Shown here one piece after another: positions 30,481 through 39,506 of a stretch of DNA of 58,594 nucleotides. Each line of letters starts with the position of its first letter. Positions within the stretch are counted from its first letter, which is position 1. Under the pieces are notes generated by a model. The model saw only the letters and a program-made list of their open reading frames with translations. It was not told where the DNA came from and did no database searches. Both the position numbers and the translations under genes were made by a program. The stretch is from Ignavibacteriota bacterium (GTDB taxonomy: Bacteria; Bacteroidota; Ignavibacteria; UBA10030; UBA6906), in assembly GCA_003158475.1 (NCBI GenBank), contig PMJR01000036.1, forward strand, positions 17,164 to 75,757, in the 5' to 3' direction.

Positions 30481-30554
30481 CAGTCACGCCCCACAACGGC
30501 GCCAGCGGCGCCGCAGGCGCCGTGATCGCAGATCCCGCCGATTTTCGGCGGAGG
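30481..30554 (+). repeat. dispersed multi-hairpin element, copy A
   Basis: It starts at the first base after the recN stop. Hairpin 1 pairs ACGGCGCC (30496-30503) with GGCGCCGT (30516-30523), with a self-complementary GCGGCGCCGC inside. Hairpin 2 pairs CCGCCGA (30535-30541) with TCGGCGG (30545-30551). The first 48 nt match copy B (36915-36962) at 42 positions, and the GATCCCGCCGATTT block is also shared. No T-tract follows either hairpin. Confidence 0.75.
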
Positions 30555-30590
30555 TAAGAACCTGATTCCCAACGAACACACACCGGCATC

Positions 30591-32042
30591 ATGGCACTCC
30601 AGGTCTACAACACGCTTCACCGCCGCAAAGAACTCTTCACGCCGCAGCACGAGGGCTTCGTCGGCATCTACGTCTGCGGCCCCACAGTCTACGGTCACTC
30701 CCATCTCGGCCACGCGAAGAGCTATGTCTCGTTCGACGTCATAGTCCGTTTTCTACGGAGCCTGGGCTACAGAGTGCTCTACGTGCAGAACATTACGGAT
30801 GTCGGGCACCTCACAGATGACGCCGACCAGGGGGAAGATAAGCTCGCCCGGCAGGCACGCATCGACAGGATTCCCCCGATGCAGCTCGCCGAAACGTACA
30901 CCCGGAGCTACTTCGAGGACATGGACACCCTGAATGTCCTTCGCCCCGATATCGTCCCCCGAGCCTCCGGCCATATCACCGAGCAGATCTCGATGGTGCA
31001 GACGCTCATTGGCAAGGGAATGGCGTACGTCGCGAACGGGTCCGTCTATTTTGACGTCGGCTCATTTCCCGCGTACGGAAAACTCTCGGGCCGCACCGTG
31101 GAAGATCTCAACGCAGGCGCCCGGGTGGAAATCAAGGAAGAGAAGAAGCACCCTGCGGATTTCGCGCTCTGGAAGAGGGCCGATGCGGGTCACATCATGC
31201 GCTGGCCGAGCCCGTGGGGTGAAGGCTTCCCCGGTTGGCACATCGAGTGCTCCGCGATGTCGATGAAGTACCTCGGAGAAGGGTTCGACATCCACGGAGG
31301 GGGACTGGAAAACCAGTTCCCCCATCATGAATGCGAGATCGCGCAAAGCGAGGGAGCGACCGGGAAGCCGTTCGTCCGGTACTGGCTCCACAACAATATG
31401 GTGACGGTGAACGGGAAGAAAATGGGGAAGTCGCTCGGGAACTTCATAACGCTGAAGGACGCGTTCGCGAAATGGGACCCGCAGGTCGTGCGCTTCTTCA
31501 TCCTCCAGAGCCACTACCGGAGCACGCTGGATTTCAGCGATGAAGCTCTCGATGGTGCCCGCGCGGGCTACGAGAAGCTTGCCAACACACTCCGCAACCT
31601 GCGCGAGAAAATCGCGATTGCGCCCGACGGGGGGGAAGGGACAGGGGTTGATCTCGACCGGCGCACGGCGGAATTCCGGAATGCGATGGATGACGATTTC
31701 AACACGCCGCAGGCAATCGCGGTACTGTTCGATGTTGCCCGTGAGCTGAACCAGGCTTTCGCGTCAGAGAAGAACTACGGCCGGCCTTCGCTTGAAGCGA
31801 TCGACCGCTGGTATGCCCTCCACGCCGGTTCGGTTCTCGGGATAATGACGGGAGATGCGCGGGGGGCCGGGAGCTCCGGCCCGCTTGTGGGGCCTCTCGT
31901 CGAGCTCCTCATCGCAATCCGGAGTGATATCCGCCTGCAGAAGCTCTGGGCGCTCTCCGACAAAATCCGCGACGGGCTCGCGAGGATCGGGATCGGACTG
32001 GAAGACAAGAAGGCGGGGACAACCTGGAAAAACATTTCCTGA
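30591..32042 (+). CDS. cysS: cysteinyl-tRNA synthetase
   Basis: The 483-residue class I synthetase charges tRNA-Cys. The HIGH-type motif is in [15 protein letters not shown], following the first zinc-ligand cysteine (YVCGPT). Further zinc ligands are in HIECSAM and the HHECE motif, and the KMSKS equivalent is KMGKSLGNF. No ribosome-binding site or obvious promoter precedes the ATG; the only purine-rich GGAGG (30550) is too far upstream. The C-terminus overlaps the probable true start of the next gene. Confidence 0.96.
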   Translation: MALQVYNTLHRRKELFTPQHEGFVGIYVCGPTVYGHSHLGHAKSYVSFDVIVRFLRSLGYRVLYVQNITDVGHLTDDADQGEDKLARQARIDRIPPMQLAETYTRSYFEDMDTLNVLRPDIVPRASGHITEQISMVQTLIGKGMAYVANGSVYFDVGSFPAYGKLSGRTVEDLNAGARVEIKEEKKHPADFALWKRADAGHIMRWPSPWGEGFPGWHIECSAMSMKYLGEGFDIHGGGLENQFPHHECEIAQSEGATGKPFVRYWLHNNMVTVNGKKMGKSLGNFITLKDAFAKWDPQVVRFFILQSHYRSTLDFSDEALDGARAGYEKLANTLRNLREKIAIAPDGGEGTGVDLDRRTAEFRNAMDDDFNTPQAIAVLFDVARELNQAFASEKNYGRPSLEAIDRWYALHAGSVLGIMTGDARGAGSSGPLVGPLVELLIAIRSDIRLQKLWALSDKIRDGLARIGIGLEDKKAGTTWKNIS

Positions 32043-32077
32043 TCATCGCCGACGGCCTCCTGCTCTCGTGCGATCCC

Positions 32078-33544
32078 GTGAACAGATGCGGCCGGTACAG
32101 TCTGCTCATACGGGACGGGCGGATCGTGGATATCAATCCCTCCGCGCAAACTCTGATCTCCCTCTATCCGGGGGCCGAGGTTGTCGACGCGCGCAATCGT
32201 ATCATCCTCCCCGGTTTCATCAACGCGCACTATCACGGGGAGGGCGTTCTCCTCAGGTACATCACGGGGAGAGTCTCCTTCGGCTCATGGAATGAGCTCC
32301 CCGGCCTGCGCGGAGCGTTTGCGCGCCTGCTCGATCCCGCATCCGCCTCTGACATTGCGACACTGTACAGGACTGCCGGATATCTGCATATCAGGAGCGG
32401 CACGACGGCAGTCGCCGAATTTCCCGCCGGCTACACTCCTGCAGTTCTGCAGGGAGCGATAGAAAATATCGCCCGGGCAGGCGTCCGTACCGTCTTCGCC
32501 CTTCAGACATGGGATCAGGTCGAATCGTTCCGATCTTCTCCTCCCGCTCTGAGGCAGTTTTCGATCTCACTCGGGCCGGTGGAGAGCTATACCGTCTACA
32601 GTTTTGATAACTTTGTGCGCGTCTCGGCCGAGACACAGTTTCCGCTTGCGGTGCATCTCGGCGAAACGCGCGCGGAAGTCGAATCCCTCCGGGGCCGGTT
32701 CAAGAAAAGTCCTCTCCGCATAGTGAAGGATTCCGGCGCGCTCGTTCCCGCCACCCACCTCATACACTGCAACCACATCCCGGAAAAGGAGATTGATCTC
32801 ACCCGGGACGGCGGCAACCCCGTCACGCTCTGTGTCCGCTCGGCGCTCGCCAAGCAAACAGGGTATCCTCTCCTTCGCTCACTTGCATCCCATGACGTCA
32901 CGATCTGTCTGGGGACCGATTGGGGAGAAACGGATCTGCTGGGTGAAATCAGGGTACTCCGGAATCTGCGCACATACTACCCGGGGATCCTGCCATACAC
33001 ACCGCTTGAGCTCATTCGCATGGCCACGATCAACGGAGCACGCGCGCTCGGAATCGCCTCGCAGGCCGGGTCGCTTGAAGTGGGGAAACATGCCGATCTC
33101 GTGTTGATCCCATTCAATGACGTCCGTCTGCCTGCGCTCAGTGCGAACCCGACAGCGGAGGAGATTGCGGGAATTATCACGGACTACTGCGACACCGGCA
33201 TGATATCGGACGTCATGGCGCAGGGAGTCTTCAGGGTGAGGGACGGCGAGGTTGTGCGCATCGACGGGAACGAAATACTCCGCGACTTCCGGCAGCTTCA
33301 GGGGAAATTCCTCCCCCCGGCGGCGGAGGAACATACGAGAGACCGCTCCCCGGGCATTCCGCTCGTCCTGTCGGACCGGAGCGAAAAACCATCCCTCCTC
33401 GGAGAGGGAGAAACAAGTCACGATGTTCCGAGGGAAGAGAAAGCGAACATGCACTCCCCCGGTCCGGTGGTTGACGAATCCATGCAGAAATTTCCCGTTG
33501 TCGTGAAAAAGATCAGGAAAGTATTCGGTGAGGATGACATCTGA
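32078..33544 (+). CDS. amidohydrolase-family protein (cytosine/guanine deaminase or chlorohydrolase-like)
   Basis: At least 488 residues form a metal-dependent TIM barrel with NAHYHGEG (HxH), VHLGETR, IHCNHI and the late LGTDWGETD aspartate, typical of the TrzN/SsnA/MTA-deaminase branch. GTG 32078 is the first ATG/GTG/TTG start, but the upstream in-frame codons read as the expected first strand ([13 protein letters not shown]). The true start may therefore be a CTG at 32024 preceded by a G-rich stretch, inside cysS. The C-terminal 80 residues are a non-conserved tail. The substrate cannot be assigned. The 3' end lies 10 nt before the next gene. Confidence 0.85.
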   Translation: MNRCGRYSLLIRDGRIVDINPSAQTLISLYPGAEVVDARNRIILPGFINAHYHGEGVLLRYITGRVSFGSWNELPGLRGAFARLLDPASASDIATLYRTAGYLHIRSGTTAVAEFPAGYTPAVLQGAIENIARAGVRTVFALQTWDQVESFRSSPPALRQFSISLGPVESYTVYSFDNFVRVSAETQFPLAVHLGETRAEVESLRGRFKKSPLRIVKDSGALVPATHLIHCNHIPEKEIDLTRDGGNPVTLCVRSALAKQTGYPLLRSLASHDVTICLGTDWGETDLLGEIRVLRNLRTYYPGILPYTPLELIRMATINGARALGIASQAGSLEVGKHADLVLIPFNDVRLPALSANPTAEEIAGIITDYCDTGMISDVMAQGVFRVRDGEVVRIDGNEILRDFRQLQGKFLPPAAEEHTRDRSPGIPLVLSDRSEKPSLLGEGETSHDVPREEKANMHSPGPVVDESMQKFPVVVKKIRKVFGEDDI

Positions 33545-33554
33545 GACGAGGACA

Positions 33555-34334
33555 ATGACGAAGCGGATGTTCCGGCTGATTCCCCTCATGCTCCTCCTCT
33601 GTGCATCGGGTCCCGATCTGCGTGCGCAGGGTTCCGCCGGATCGGCCGGGAAACTCGAGCCAAGAGCCCTTGTCGATTTTCCCACCGCAGGAATGATTCC
33701 CAGGGGAAGTATTGCCCTGGACGTTAACTTCTACAGGGACGGCGGCATCGATCTCGCATGTGCCGTGGGGATCTTCGAGAGGCTGAGTGCGGGGCTTTCC
33801 TACGGGGGGTCGGGGCTGATCGGTGCGGGTACCCCCGTAATGAACGGGACCCCCGGGTTCACCATCAAGCTGCGGCTGCTTGAAGAGAGCGTCTACGTCC
33901 CCGCGCTGGCGCTCGGCTTCGACTCGCAGGGACATGACGGGTACAACAGGAGCCTGAACCGCTATGCCATCAAGTCCCCCGGACTGTACGCCGTTTTCAG
34001 CAAGAACTACTCTGTCCTGGGGTATTTCAGCCTGCACGGAGGGACGAACTATTCCCTCGAACGTTCAGATGGGAACCGGAACATCAATATCTTTGCGGGG
34101 ATTGAGAAAACACTCGGACCGTTCCTTTCCCTCATGCTTGAATACAATCTCGGTTCAAACGACACGGGGAATAACGCGCTGGGGGAGGGGAAAGGCTATT
34201 TCAACATGGGGCTCAGGTGCTCACTCGGTGGTGGACTTACGCTGGGGGTAAACTTTAAAGACCTGGCGGACAACGGCGGAAACGTGACTGTCGCCAACAG
34301 AACCGTCCAGATAGAATACGTCAGATCCCTTTAA
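33555..34334 (+). CDS. exported beta-rich outer-membrane protein (YjbH-like pattern)
   Basis: The 259-residue protein has a signal peptide (MTKRMFRLIPLMLLLCAS, cleavage near Ala-Gln). Regular amphipathic strands follow and end in EYVRSL. The opening TAGMIPRGSIALDVNFY and the alternating Gly/Tyr strands resemble the YjbH/OMP barrel type, but no specific family could be assigned with certainty. ATG 33555 with GAGG upstream is preferred to GTG 33528, which would precede the signal peptide with a polar extension. It heads a run of three exported proteins. Confidence 0.65.
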   Translation: MTKRMFRLIPLMLLLCASGPDLRAQGSAGSAGKLEPRALVDFPTAGMIPRGSIALDVNFYRDGGIDLACAVGIFERLSAGLSYGGSGLIGAGTPVMNGTPGFTIKLRLLEESVYVPALALGFDSQGHDGYNRSLNRYAIKSPGLYAVFSKNYSVLGYFSLHGGTNYSLERSDGNRNINIFAGIEKTLGPFLSLMLEYNLGSNDTGNNALGEGKGYFNMGLRCSLGGGLTLGVNFKDLADNGGNVTVANRTVQIEYVRSL

Positions 34335-34494
34335 CGCGATGGCTCCCCGATCCGGGAATCCACATCCCGCCCCTGGTGTTCTTATTAATGAACGGCCCTG
34401 TGGTATCTGTCCAGTAATATGCACAGATTGCTCTCCCCGGCCCGCCAGAATGGCCGGATTCAGGCATGTCCCTTGGCACCAATGTTGTAACCCA

Positions 34495-34525
34495 TTGCAG
34501 TATGTGGACCCTCTCGGTTCATATT
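34495..34525 (+). promoter_or_regulatory. possible promoter of the Gly/Tyr-rich lipoprotein gene
   Basis: TTGCAG (34495-34500) and CATATT (34520-34525) are separated by 19 nt, with TTCATA at the 17-nt position as an alternative. It sits in a 211-nt gap that contains no recognisable gene, 20 nt before the ATG at 34546. Confidence 0.25.
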
Positions 34526-34545
34526 TTCATCACGAGGCGACGACA

Positions 34546-35412
34546 ATGAAACACGCAACGCGATTTCTACTCTGCGGCTTCTTCGCCGCGATTCCGCTCA
34601 TCCTCTTTTCCGGTTGTTACACGCAGGTGGGTACGGCCAGGGGAGACGTGGACGAAGGATACGATTACAGGACTGCAGCGAACGACCAGACCGCCGCTAA
34701 CGACCAGAGCGCTGGCGACACCACGCAGCCCGGCGATTATGATTCCGCCCGGCGGGAGTTCTACAATGACTCCTACTACCCGCCCGACTATCCGGCATAC
34801 AGCGTCGGTATCGGTTTCGGTTGGCAGACGCCCTGGTACGGCTACGGCTATCCCTGGTACTTCTCTAATGGGTATCCATACTACGGCGGGTTCTATCCGT
34901 ACGCGTTCTGGTACCCCCACTCCTACTCCGGATATTACAATCACGGGGGAGGGTACGCATACAATGGAAGGGGATACGCAACGCGGAGATACGGCATGGC
35001 TCGTACGACGGGCGGATCCCGGGGCGTCTATGCCACACCGGCCGGGGGTCACCCGGGTTCGCCGCTGCCGGCAGGGCGCACAGGAGCGACAAGGGGAATC
35101 TTATCGACCGGAAGATCGTCTGCACGTGGTGCTATTGTCGCCCGCCCGCCGTCATCGCGAGGATATGCAGGGACAAGAGTTTCACCGCGGAGTCAGTCGG
35201 GCATGCGGGGACCATCATCGCGCTCCGCCCCCCAGGGGAGCAGCCAGGGCAGGTCCGGCGGGAGGGGCTACTCCTCTCCCTCAGGTCACCCGGCACCATC
35301 CGGTGGCGGCAGCAGCAGGGGTGGGAGTAGCGGGGGAGGCGGAGGTTCAAGGGGCGGAGGCGGGAGCAGTGGTGGAGGCGGAGGCTCGAGAGGTGGCGGC
35401 GGCAGGCGCTAG
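34546..35412 (+). CDS. Gly/Tyr/Ser-rich lipoprotein
   Basis: The 288-residue protein begins with a lipoprotein signal ending in ILFSGC, so Cys24 should be lipidated. Residues 45-65 contain a small repeat, TAANDQTAANDQSAGD. Residues 80-150 are dominated by Tyr, Gly, Pro and Trp (WYGYGYPWYF). From about 150 to the end the sequence is low-complexity Gly/Ser/Arg, finishing in GGGGSRGGGG-type repeats. No enzymatic motif is visible. The composition suggests a surface-exposed adhesive or matrix-interacting protein, but this is inference only. Confidence 0.75.
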   Translation: MKHATRFLLCGFFAAIPLILFSGCYTQVGTARGDVDEGYDYRTAANDQTAANDQSAGDTTQPGDYDSARREFYNDSYYPPDYPAYSVGIGFGWQTPWYGYGYPWYFSNGYPYYGGFYPYAFWYPHSYSGYYNHGGGYAYNGRGYATRRYGMARTTGGSRGVYATPAGGHPGSPLPAGRTGATRGILSTGRSSARGAIVARPPSSRGYAGTRVSPRSQSGMRGPSSRSAPQGSSQGRSGGRGYSSPSGHPAPSGGGSSRGGSSGGGGGSRGGGGSSGGGGGSRGGGGRR

Positions 35413-35435
35413 ACAAGAACCCAGACAATAACGGA

Positions 35436-36914
35436 ATGACAATGAAACGATTCATGATTGCGGCGGTGGCTCTTCTGATGACCGCAGCTCCGGCAGGTGT
35501 ATTTGCACAAATACCGGAAGATGCTCTTCGGCTTGGAACGCCCGGCATCGGTGTCGGCGCGAGGGCGATCGGGATGGGGGGAGCTTACACCGGTGTCGCC
35601 TCCGACTTCAGCGCGCTATACTGGAATCCGGCGGGTCTCGCCCAGGCCGTGCACGGTGAATTCTCCGTTGGGCTGAACTACAATAACATCGGAAACACAA
35701 GCACGTATTTCGGAACCGGTGAGCAGTACACCGTGAATACGACGAACCTGAACACGCTGGGACTCGTCTACCCGATCCCGGTGCGACAGGGGAGCGCGGT
35801 GATAGCGTTCGGGTTCGATCGTCAAAGCTCGTTCGCGAGCGGACTGTCATTTAACGGGTTTAACCCGAACAGCTCCGTTATACAGACATATGCACGGAAC
35901 GGCGATTACGAGCCGGTGGATCTCACCGGGAACCTCGCGTATGAACTCTACCTTGCTGATACAACACTCTCCGGCAGGTGGAACAGTCCGATCACCGGGA
36001 GGCTCACTCAGCTCGGAAAGGTACTCGAATCCGGAGGATTGAACAACTGGTCCCTCGGCGGCGCGATCGACATCGGGAAGAACCTCTCGCTCGGTATAAC
36101 CCTGACGTACCTGTCGGGGACATACAGGTACGATCATACATACAGGGAAGAAGACCGGAACGGTTTGTATGGCACCTTGCCGCTGGCGACCTACCAGACA
36201 TTTTACTCCCTTGCCCTGAACGATTACATCGCCGACGATATCGCGGGATGGAACGCCAAATTCGGTCTCATGTACCGCGTACCGGATCTCTTCCGCCTCG
36301 GCCTCACGGTCAAAACCCCGACGGCATTTAACATCCAGGAGACGTTCGGCACTCCCGTCTCGTCCCCCGCGACCGCCGTGCTCGGATCGGGAGGTGCCAC
36401 TGCGACAACCACGTTCGATCCCGGTGAAGGGTCCAACAGGTACAGTATCAACACGCCCTGGGTCTTCGGTGCCGGCGCATCGTTGATACTGCGGGACCTC
36501 GTACTTTCCGTCGACGCAGAATACACCGACTGGACGCAGCTCGAGTTCGCGAAAGCCAGTCCCGATATTCTCGCAAACAACGAGCAGATCAAGCAGATAC
36601 TTGTCGGAACGACGACGCTCCGCGGAGGTGCGGAATACGATATACACCAGATCGGCGTCAGGTTGCGCGGCGGGTACATGTACATCCCTTCCCCGTTCAG
36701 GGGTGACCCCACATCATTCGATCAGAAGTACATCACCGCGGGCCTCGGCATACTCCTCGGCGAATCCACGATGGTCGACGTCGCGTACGCGCACGGCATG
36801 TGGAACACGTTTGTCTACAGCTACACCGACCCGAACGCGGTCGTTGCCCCTCCGTCGGCTAACGAGAAACTCTCGACGAACAATTTTTTCCTGACGCTCA
36901 CGCACAGGTTTTAG
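35436..36914 (+). CDS. FadL/PorV-type outer-membrane protein
   Basis: The 492-residue protein has a signal peptide (cleavage near Val-Phe-Ala-Gln) and then GVGARAIGMGGAYTGVASD and ALYWNPAGLA. This is the N-terminal signature of the OMPP1/FadL/TodX and PorV families. It ends in a beta-barrel C-terminus FFLTLTHRF. FadL proteins carry hydrophobic compounds; PorV acts in type IX secretion. The sequence does not decide between them. MTMKRF (35436) and MKRF (35442) are alternative starts. A hairpin element begins at the base after its TAG. Confidence 0.85.
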   Translation: MTMKRFMIAAVALLMTAAPAGVFAQIPEDALRLGTPGIGVGARAIGMGGAYTGVASDFSALYWNPAGLAQAVHGEFSVGLNYNNIGNTSTYFGTGEQYTVNTTNLNTLGLVYPIPVRQGSAVIAFGFDRQSSFASGLSFNGFNPNSSVIQTYARNGDYEPVDLTGNLAYELYLADTTLSGRWNSPITGRLTQLGKVLESGGLNNWSLGGAIDIGKNLSLGITLTYLSGTYRYDHTYREEDRNGLYGTLPLATYQTFYSLALNDYIADDIAGWNAKFGLMYRVPDLFRLGLTVKTPTAFNIQETFGTPVSSPATAVLGSGGATATTTFDPGEGSNRYSINTPWVFGAGASLILRDLVLSVDAEYTDWTQLEFAKASPDILANNEQIKQILVGTTTLRGGAEYDIHQIGVRLRGGYMYIPSPFRGDPTSFDQKYITAGLGILLGESTMVDVAYAHGMWNTFVYSYTDPNAVVAPPSANEKLSTNNFFLTLTHRF

Positions 36915-37013
36915 CAGTCATGCCCAAGAACGGCGCCTGTGGCGCCGCAGGTGCCGTGATCGTTGATGGTGCCTTCGGCGCCACCGTCGATCCCGCCGAT
37001 TTCAAGCGGGGCT
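36915..37013 (+). repeat. dispersed multi-hairpin element, copy B
   Basis: It begins at the first base after the FadL-like stop, as copy A does after recN. ACGGCGCC (36930-36937) pairs with GGTGCCGT (36950-36957) through one G-U wobble, so the C-to-T change seen against copy A keeps the stem. A 27-nt insertion relative to copy A adds a second hairpin, TGGTGCC/GGCGCCA (36967-36973 with 36977-36983, loop TTC). The last hairpin is CCCGC/GCGGG (36992-36996 with 37006-37010). Confidence 0.75.
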
Positions 37014-37024
37014 GACACCCCGGT

Positions 37025-37053
37025 TTGCAGAAGTAGACTCCATTCGATATATT
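37025..37053 (+). promoter_or_regulatory. promoter of the penicillin-acylase-family gene
   Basis: TTGCAG (37025-37030), a 17-nt spacer and TATATT (37048-37053) form a good promoter. Transcription would start near 37060, giving a leader of about 32 nt. Confidence 0.6.
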
Positions 37054-37077
37054 GAAGTCCATCATTCGATGGACTTC
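37054..37077 (+). promoter_or_regulatory. perfect inverted repeat, probable operator
   Basis: GAAGTCCATC (37054-37063) and GATGGACTTC (37068-37077) are perfect inverted copies around ATTC. The left arm abuts the -10 box and covers the expected start point. A dimeric repressor bound here would block RNA polymerase. As most of the left arm would not be transcribed from this promoter, a DNA operator is more likely than an RNA hairpin. Confidence 0.55.
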
Positions 37078-37091
37078 TCTATTTTAAGCAG

Positions 37092-39506
37092 ATGAGCCGG
37101 AAAACCAGGATTATCGGGGGCACGATCGGCGTTCTGCTTGTTGCGATTCTCGCAGCCTCGCTATTTCTCCTTTACCAGATCCGCAAGTCCTTTCCTGTCA
37201 CGACGGGGACACTGAGTGTCCACGGACTGACCTCCGAAGTACACGTCCTGCGTGACGCATACGGTGTCCCGCAGATTGAGGCCGCGAACGAACACGACCT
37301 GATGGTCGCGACAGGGTACGTGCACGCGCAGGACCGTCTGTGGCAGATGGACCTTACGCGCCGAGCCGGGGAAGGGCGGCTCTCCGAGCTCTTCGGTCAG
37401 GCGACGCTCCCGTTCGACAGGATGCTCCGCATCGTAGGGATCAGGCGGAGTGCCGCCAGGATCATTGAACACATGGCGCCCGAATCGCTGGACCGCCTCC
37501 GCTGGTACGCCGACGGGGTGAACGCGTATATCGCATCCAACAAAGGGCGATACCCTGTGGAATTCGATCTCCTCGGCTATGAGCCCGAGCTCTGGACGCC
37601 CCTCCACAGCGTGATCGTCGGACGGCTGACCGCCTGGGAGCTGAACCTGTCGTGGTGGACCGACCTGACGTACGGGAGCATCGCGGAGCGTGTCGGGCTC
37701 GACCGCATCTTCGACATCATGCCCGAGTATCCCGCCGGCGTGCCGCCGACCGTGCCGTCGGGAGAATGGAGGGCATACGCCTCGGTCGGCCTCCCGTATC
37801 TCCGGACTGCGCAGGCGTATGCCGCTTTTTCCGGGTCCGCGTCCCTGAGCGGGGGGAGCAACGCTTGGGCGGTCGCACCCTGGCGCTCCATCACCGGTGC
37901 CGCGATTCTCGCCAACGACACTCACCTGCGGCTGGAGTCCCCATCCCGCTGGTACGAAATCCAGATGCAGATGCCCGGGTCACGTGTCCGGGGGATGTCG
38001 ATGGCGGGTGTCCCGGCGGTCGTCGCGGGGCGGAACGACTCGGTTGCGTGGGGTATCACCAACGTCATGGCCGATGACGCGGATTTCTACGTCGAGCAGC
38101 TGGACTCACTGACCGGCGCACATTATCTGTACGATGGCCAGTGGTATCCTCTCACGGTGCTCGCCGAAGAAATTCCGGTGAGGGGCGATTCCGCCCGCTC
38201 GCTCGCCATACGTCTCACCCGACACGGTCCTATCGTCACGGATATTGCAACCCCTCTCCAGAAGGGGAAGTCCCCCTACGTCGCCAGCATGCGATGGACG
38301 GGGAGCGAGGTCGACGACCAGTTCCTTGCATTCACACGTATCGACAGATCGAGGAACTGGGACGAGTTCACCGCGGGTGTCCGGGAGTTCGCCGTCCCCG
38401 GTCAGAATTTCGTCTATGCGGACGTTCGCGGGAACATCGGATACTGGTGCGGTGTGCGTCTCCCCGTTCGCACAGGAAGAAACTCGCTCCTACCCCTCCC
38501 CGGCTGGGATCCATCCACGGAATGGAAGGGCTTCGTGCCGTTTGCGCGGCTCCCGCACAGATTCAATCCCCCGGGAGGATACATCGCCACCGCGAACAAC
38601 AAGATCGTCGATGATTCGTATCCGTTTCACATCTCCGACCTGTGGGAACCCTCATCGCGCATCCAGCGCCTGAACGATGTTCTCGGAAAAAAGGGGGATG
38701 TCTTCTCCGTGCAGGACTTTGAACGGTTGCAGCTCGACACATACTCCTCCTACGCACGCGAGATCATTCCTTACATCGTCGAGGCATTCCGCGACAGCAT
38801 CGGAACACTTCCCGGAGGGGACAGGGTCTTTGAATACCTGCGCAACTGGCACTACCGGTTCACGACGGACGATGTCGCGACCTCCATCTACCAGGAGTTC
38901 CTCGTCCGGCTGCTGCGTAACACGTTCGCCGACGAGATGGGGGACGATTTGTTCCACGACTGGGTGCTCCTCACCAATATCCCGCTCAGGGTCATGGCGA
39001 GGCTCCTCACACAGGGAACGTCCGCCTGGTTTGATGACGTGCGGACCCCGGCCGTGGAAACGCGTGATGACATCGTCCGAAAGAGCCTCCGGGAGGCCCT
39101 GGCGGATCTCCGGGCGCAGTGGGGGGCGGACCCGAAGAACTGGCGCTGGGGGAATCTTCACACCGTGTCCCTCAGGCATCCGTTCGGACTCCGGAAACCC
39201 CTTGACCGCATATTCAACGTCGGCCCCTTCCCCGCAAGCGGTGGCTCCACTGCACTGGTCAGCTTCGAGTACGATCTGAACAATCCGTTCGACGTGACCG
39301 TCGGGCCTTCGTTCCGCCAGATATTCGACATGGGGGGGGTGGGGGAATTCCGGTCCGTCCTCCCCTCCGGGGAATCAGGGCAGGTATTCGATTCTCACTA
39401 CTCGGACCAGACCAGCCTCTGGCTCAACGGGGGCTACCGGACCGGCGTGTTTCGGGGGGCGGCACGCGCTGACATGGAACATCTCCTCCTGGAACCCGGT
39501 CGATGA
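37092..39506 (+). CDS. penicillin acylase family protein (Ntn-hydrolase)
   Basis: The 804-residue precursor has an N-terminal membrane or signal segment (about 8-28). An alpha chain containing VLRDAYGVPQIEA and YVHAQDRLWQMDLTRR is followed by the autocleavage site GGSNAWAV, where Ser256 would become the N-terminal nucleophile of the beta chain. NDTHLRL and GVPAVVAGRNDSVAWG follow as in the family. Members cleave beta-lactam side chains, acyl-homoserine lactones or other amides in the periplasm; the substrate here is unknown. No clear Shine-Dalgarno precedes the ATG. The stop overlaps the sirtuin start by 4 bp. Confidence 0.92.
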   Translation: MSRKTRIIGGTIGVLLVAILAASLFLLYQIRKSFPVTTGTLSVHGLTSEVHVLRDAYGVPQIEAANEHDLMVATGYVHAQDRLWQMDLTRRAGEGRLSELFGQATLPFDRMLRIVGIRRSAARIIEHMAPESLDRLRWYADGVNAYIASNKGRYPVEFDLLGYEPELWTPLHSVIVGRLTAWELNLSWWTDLTYGSIAERVGLDRIFDIMPEYPAGVPPTVPSGEWRAYASVGLPYLRTAQAYAAFSGSASLSGGSNAWAVAPWRSITGAAILANDTHLRLESPSRWYEIQMQMPGSRVRGMSMAGVPAVVAGRNDSVAWGITNVMADDADFYVEQLDSLTGAHYLYDGQWYPLTVLAEEIPVRGDSARSLAIRLTRHGPIVTDIATPLQKGKSPYVASMRWTGSEVDDQFLAFTRIDRSRNWDEFTAGVREFAVPGQNFVYADVRGNIGYWCGVRLPVRTGRNSLLPLPGWDPSTEWKGFVPFARLPHRFNPPGGYIATANNKIVDDSYPFHISDLWEPSSRIQRLNDVLGKKGDVFSVQDFERLQLDTYSSYAREIIPYIVEAFRDSIGTLPGGDRVFEYLRNWHYRFTTDDVATSIYQEFLVRLLRNTFADEMGDDLFHDWVLLTNIPLRVMARLLTQGTSAWFDDVRTPAVETRDDIVRKSLREALADLRAQWGADPKNWRWGNLHTVSLRHPFGLRKPLDRIFNVGPFPASGGSTALVSFEYDLNNPFDVTVGPSFRQIFDMGGVGEFRSVLPSGESGQVFDSHYSDQTSLWLNGGYRTGVFRGAARADMEHLLLEPGR

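Noticed and set aside
30535-30551. Hairpin CCGCCGA/TCGGCGG as an intrinsic terminator for recN
   Set aside because: It has a good stem but no T-tract, and the same structure recurs in copy B, so it is better treated as part of the dispersed element.
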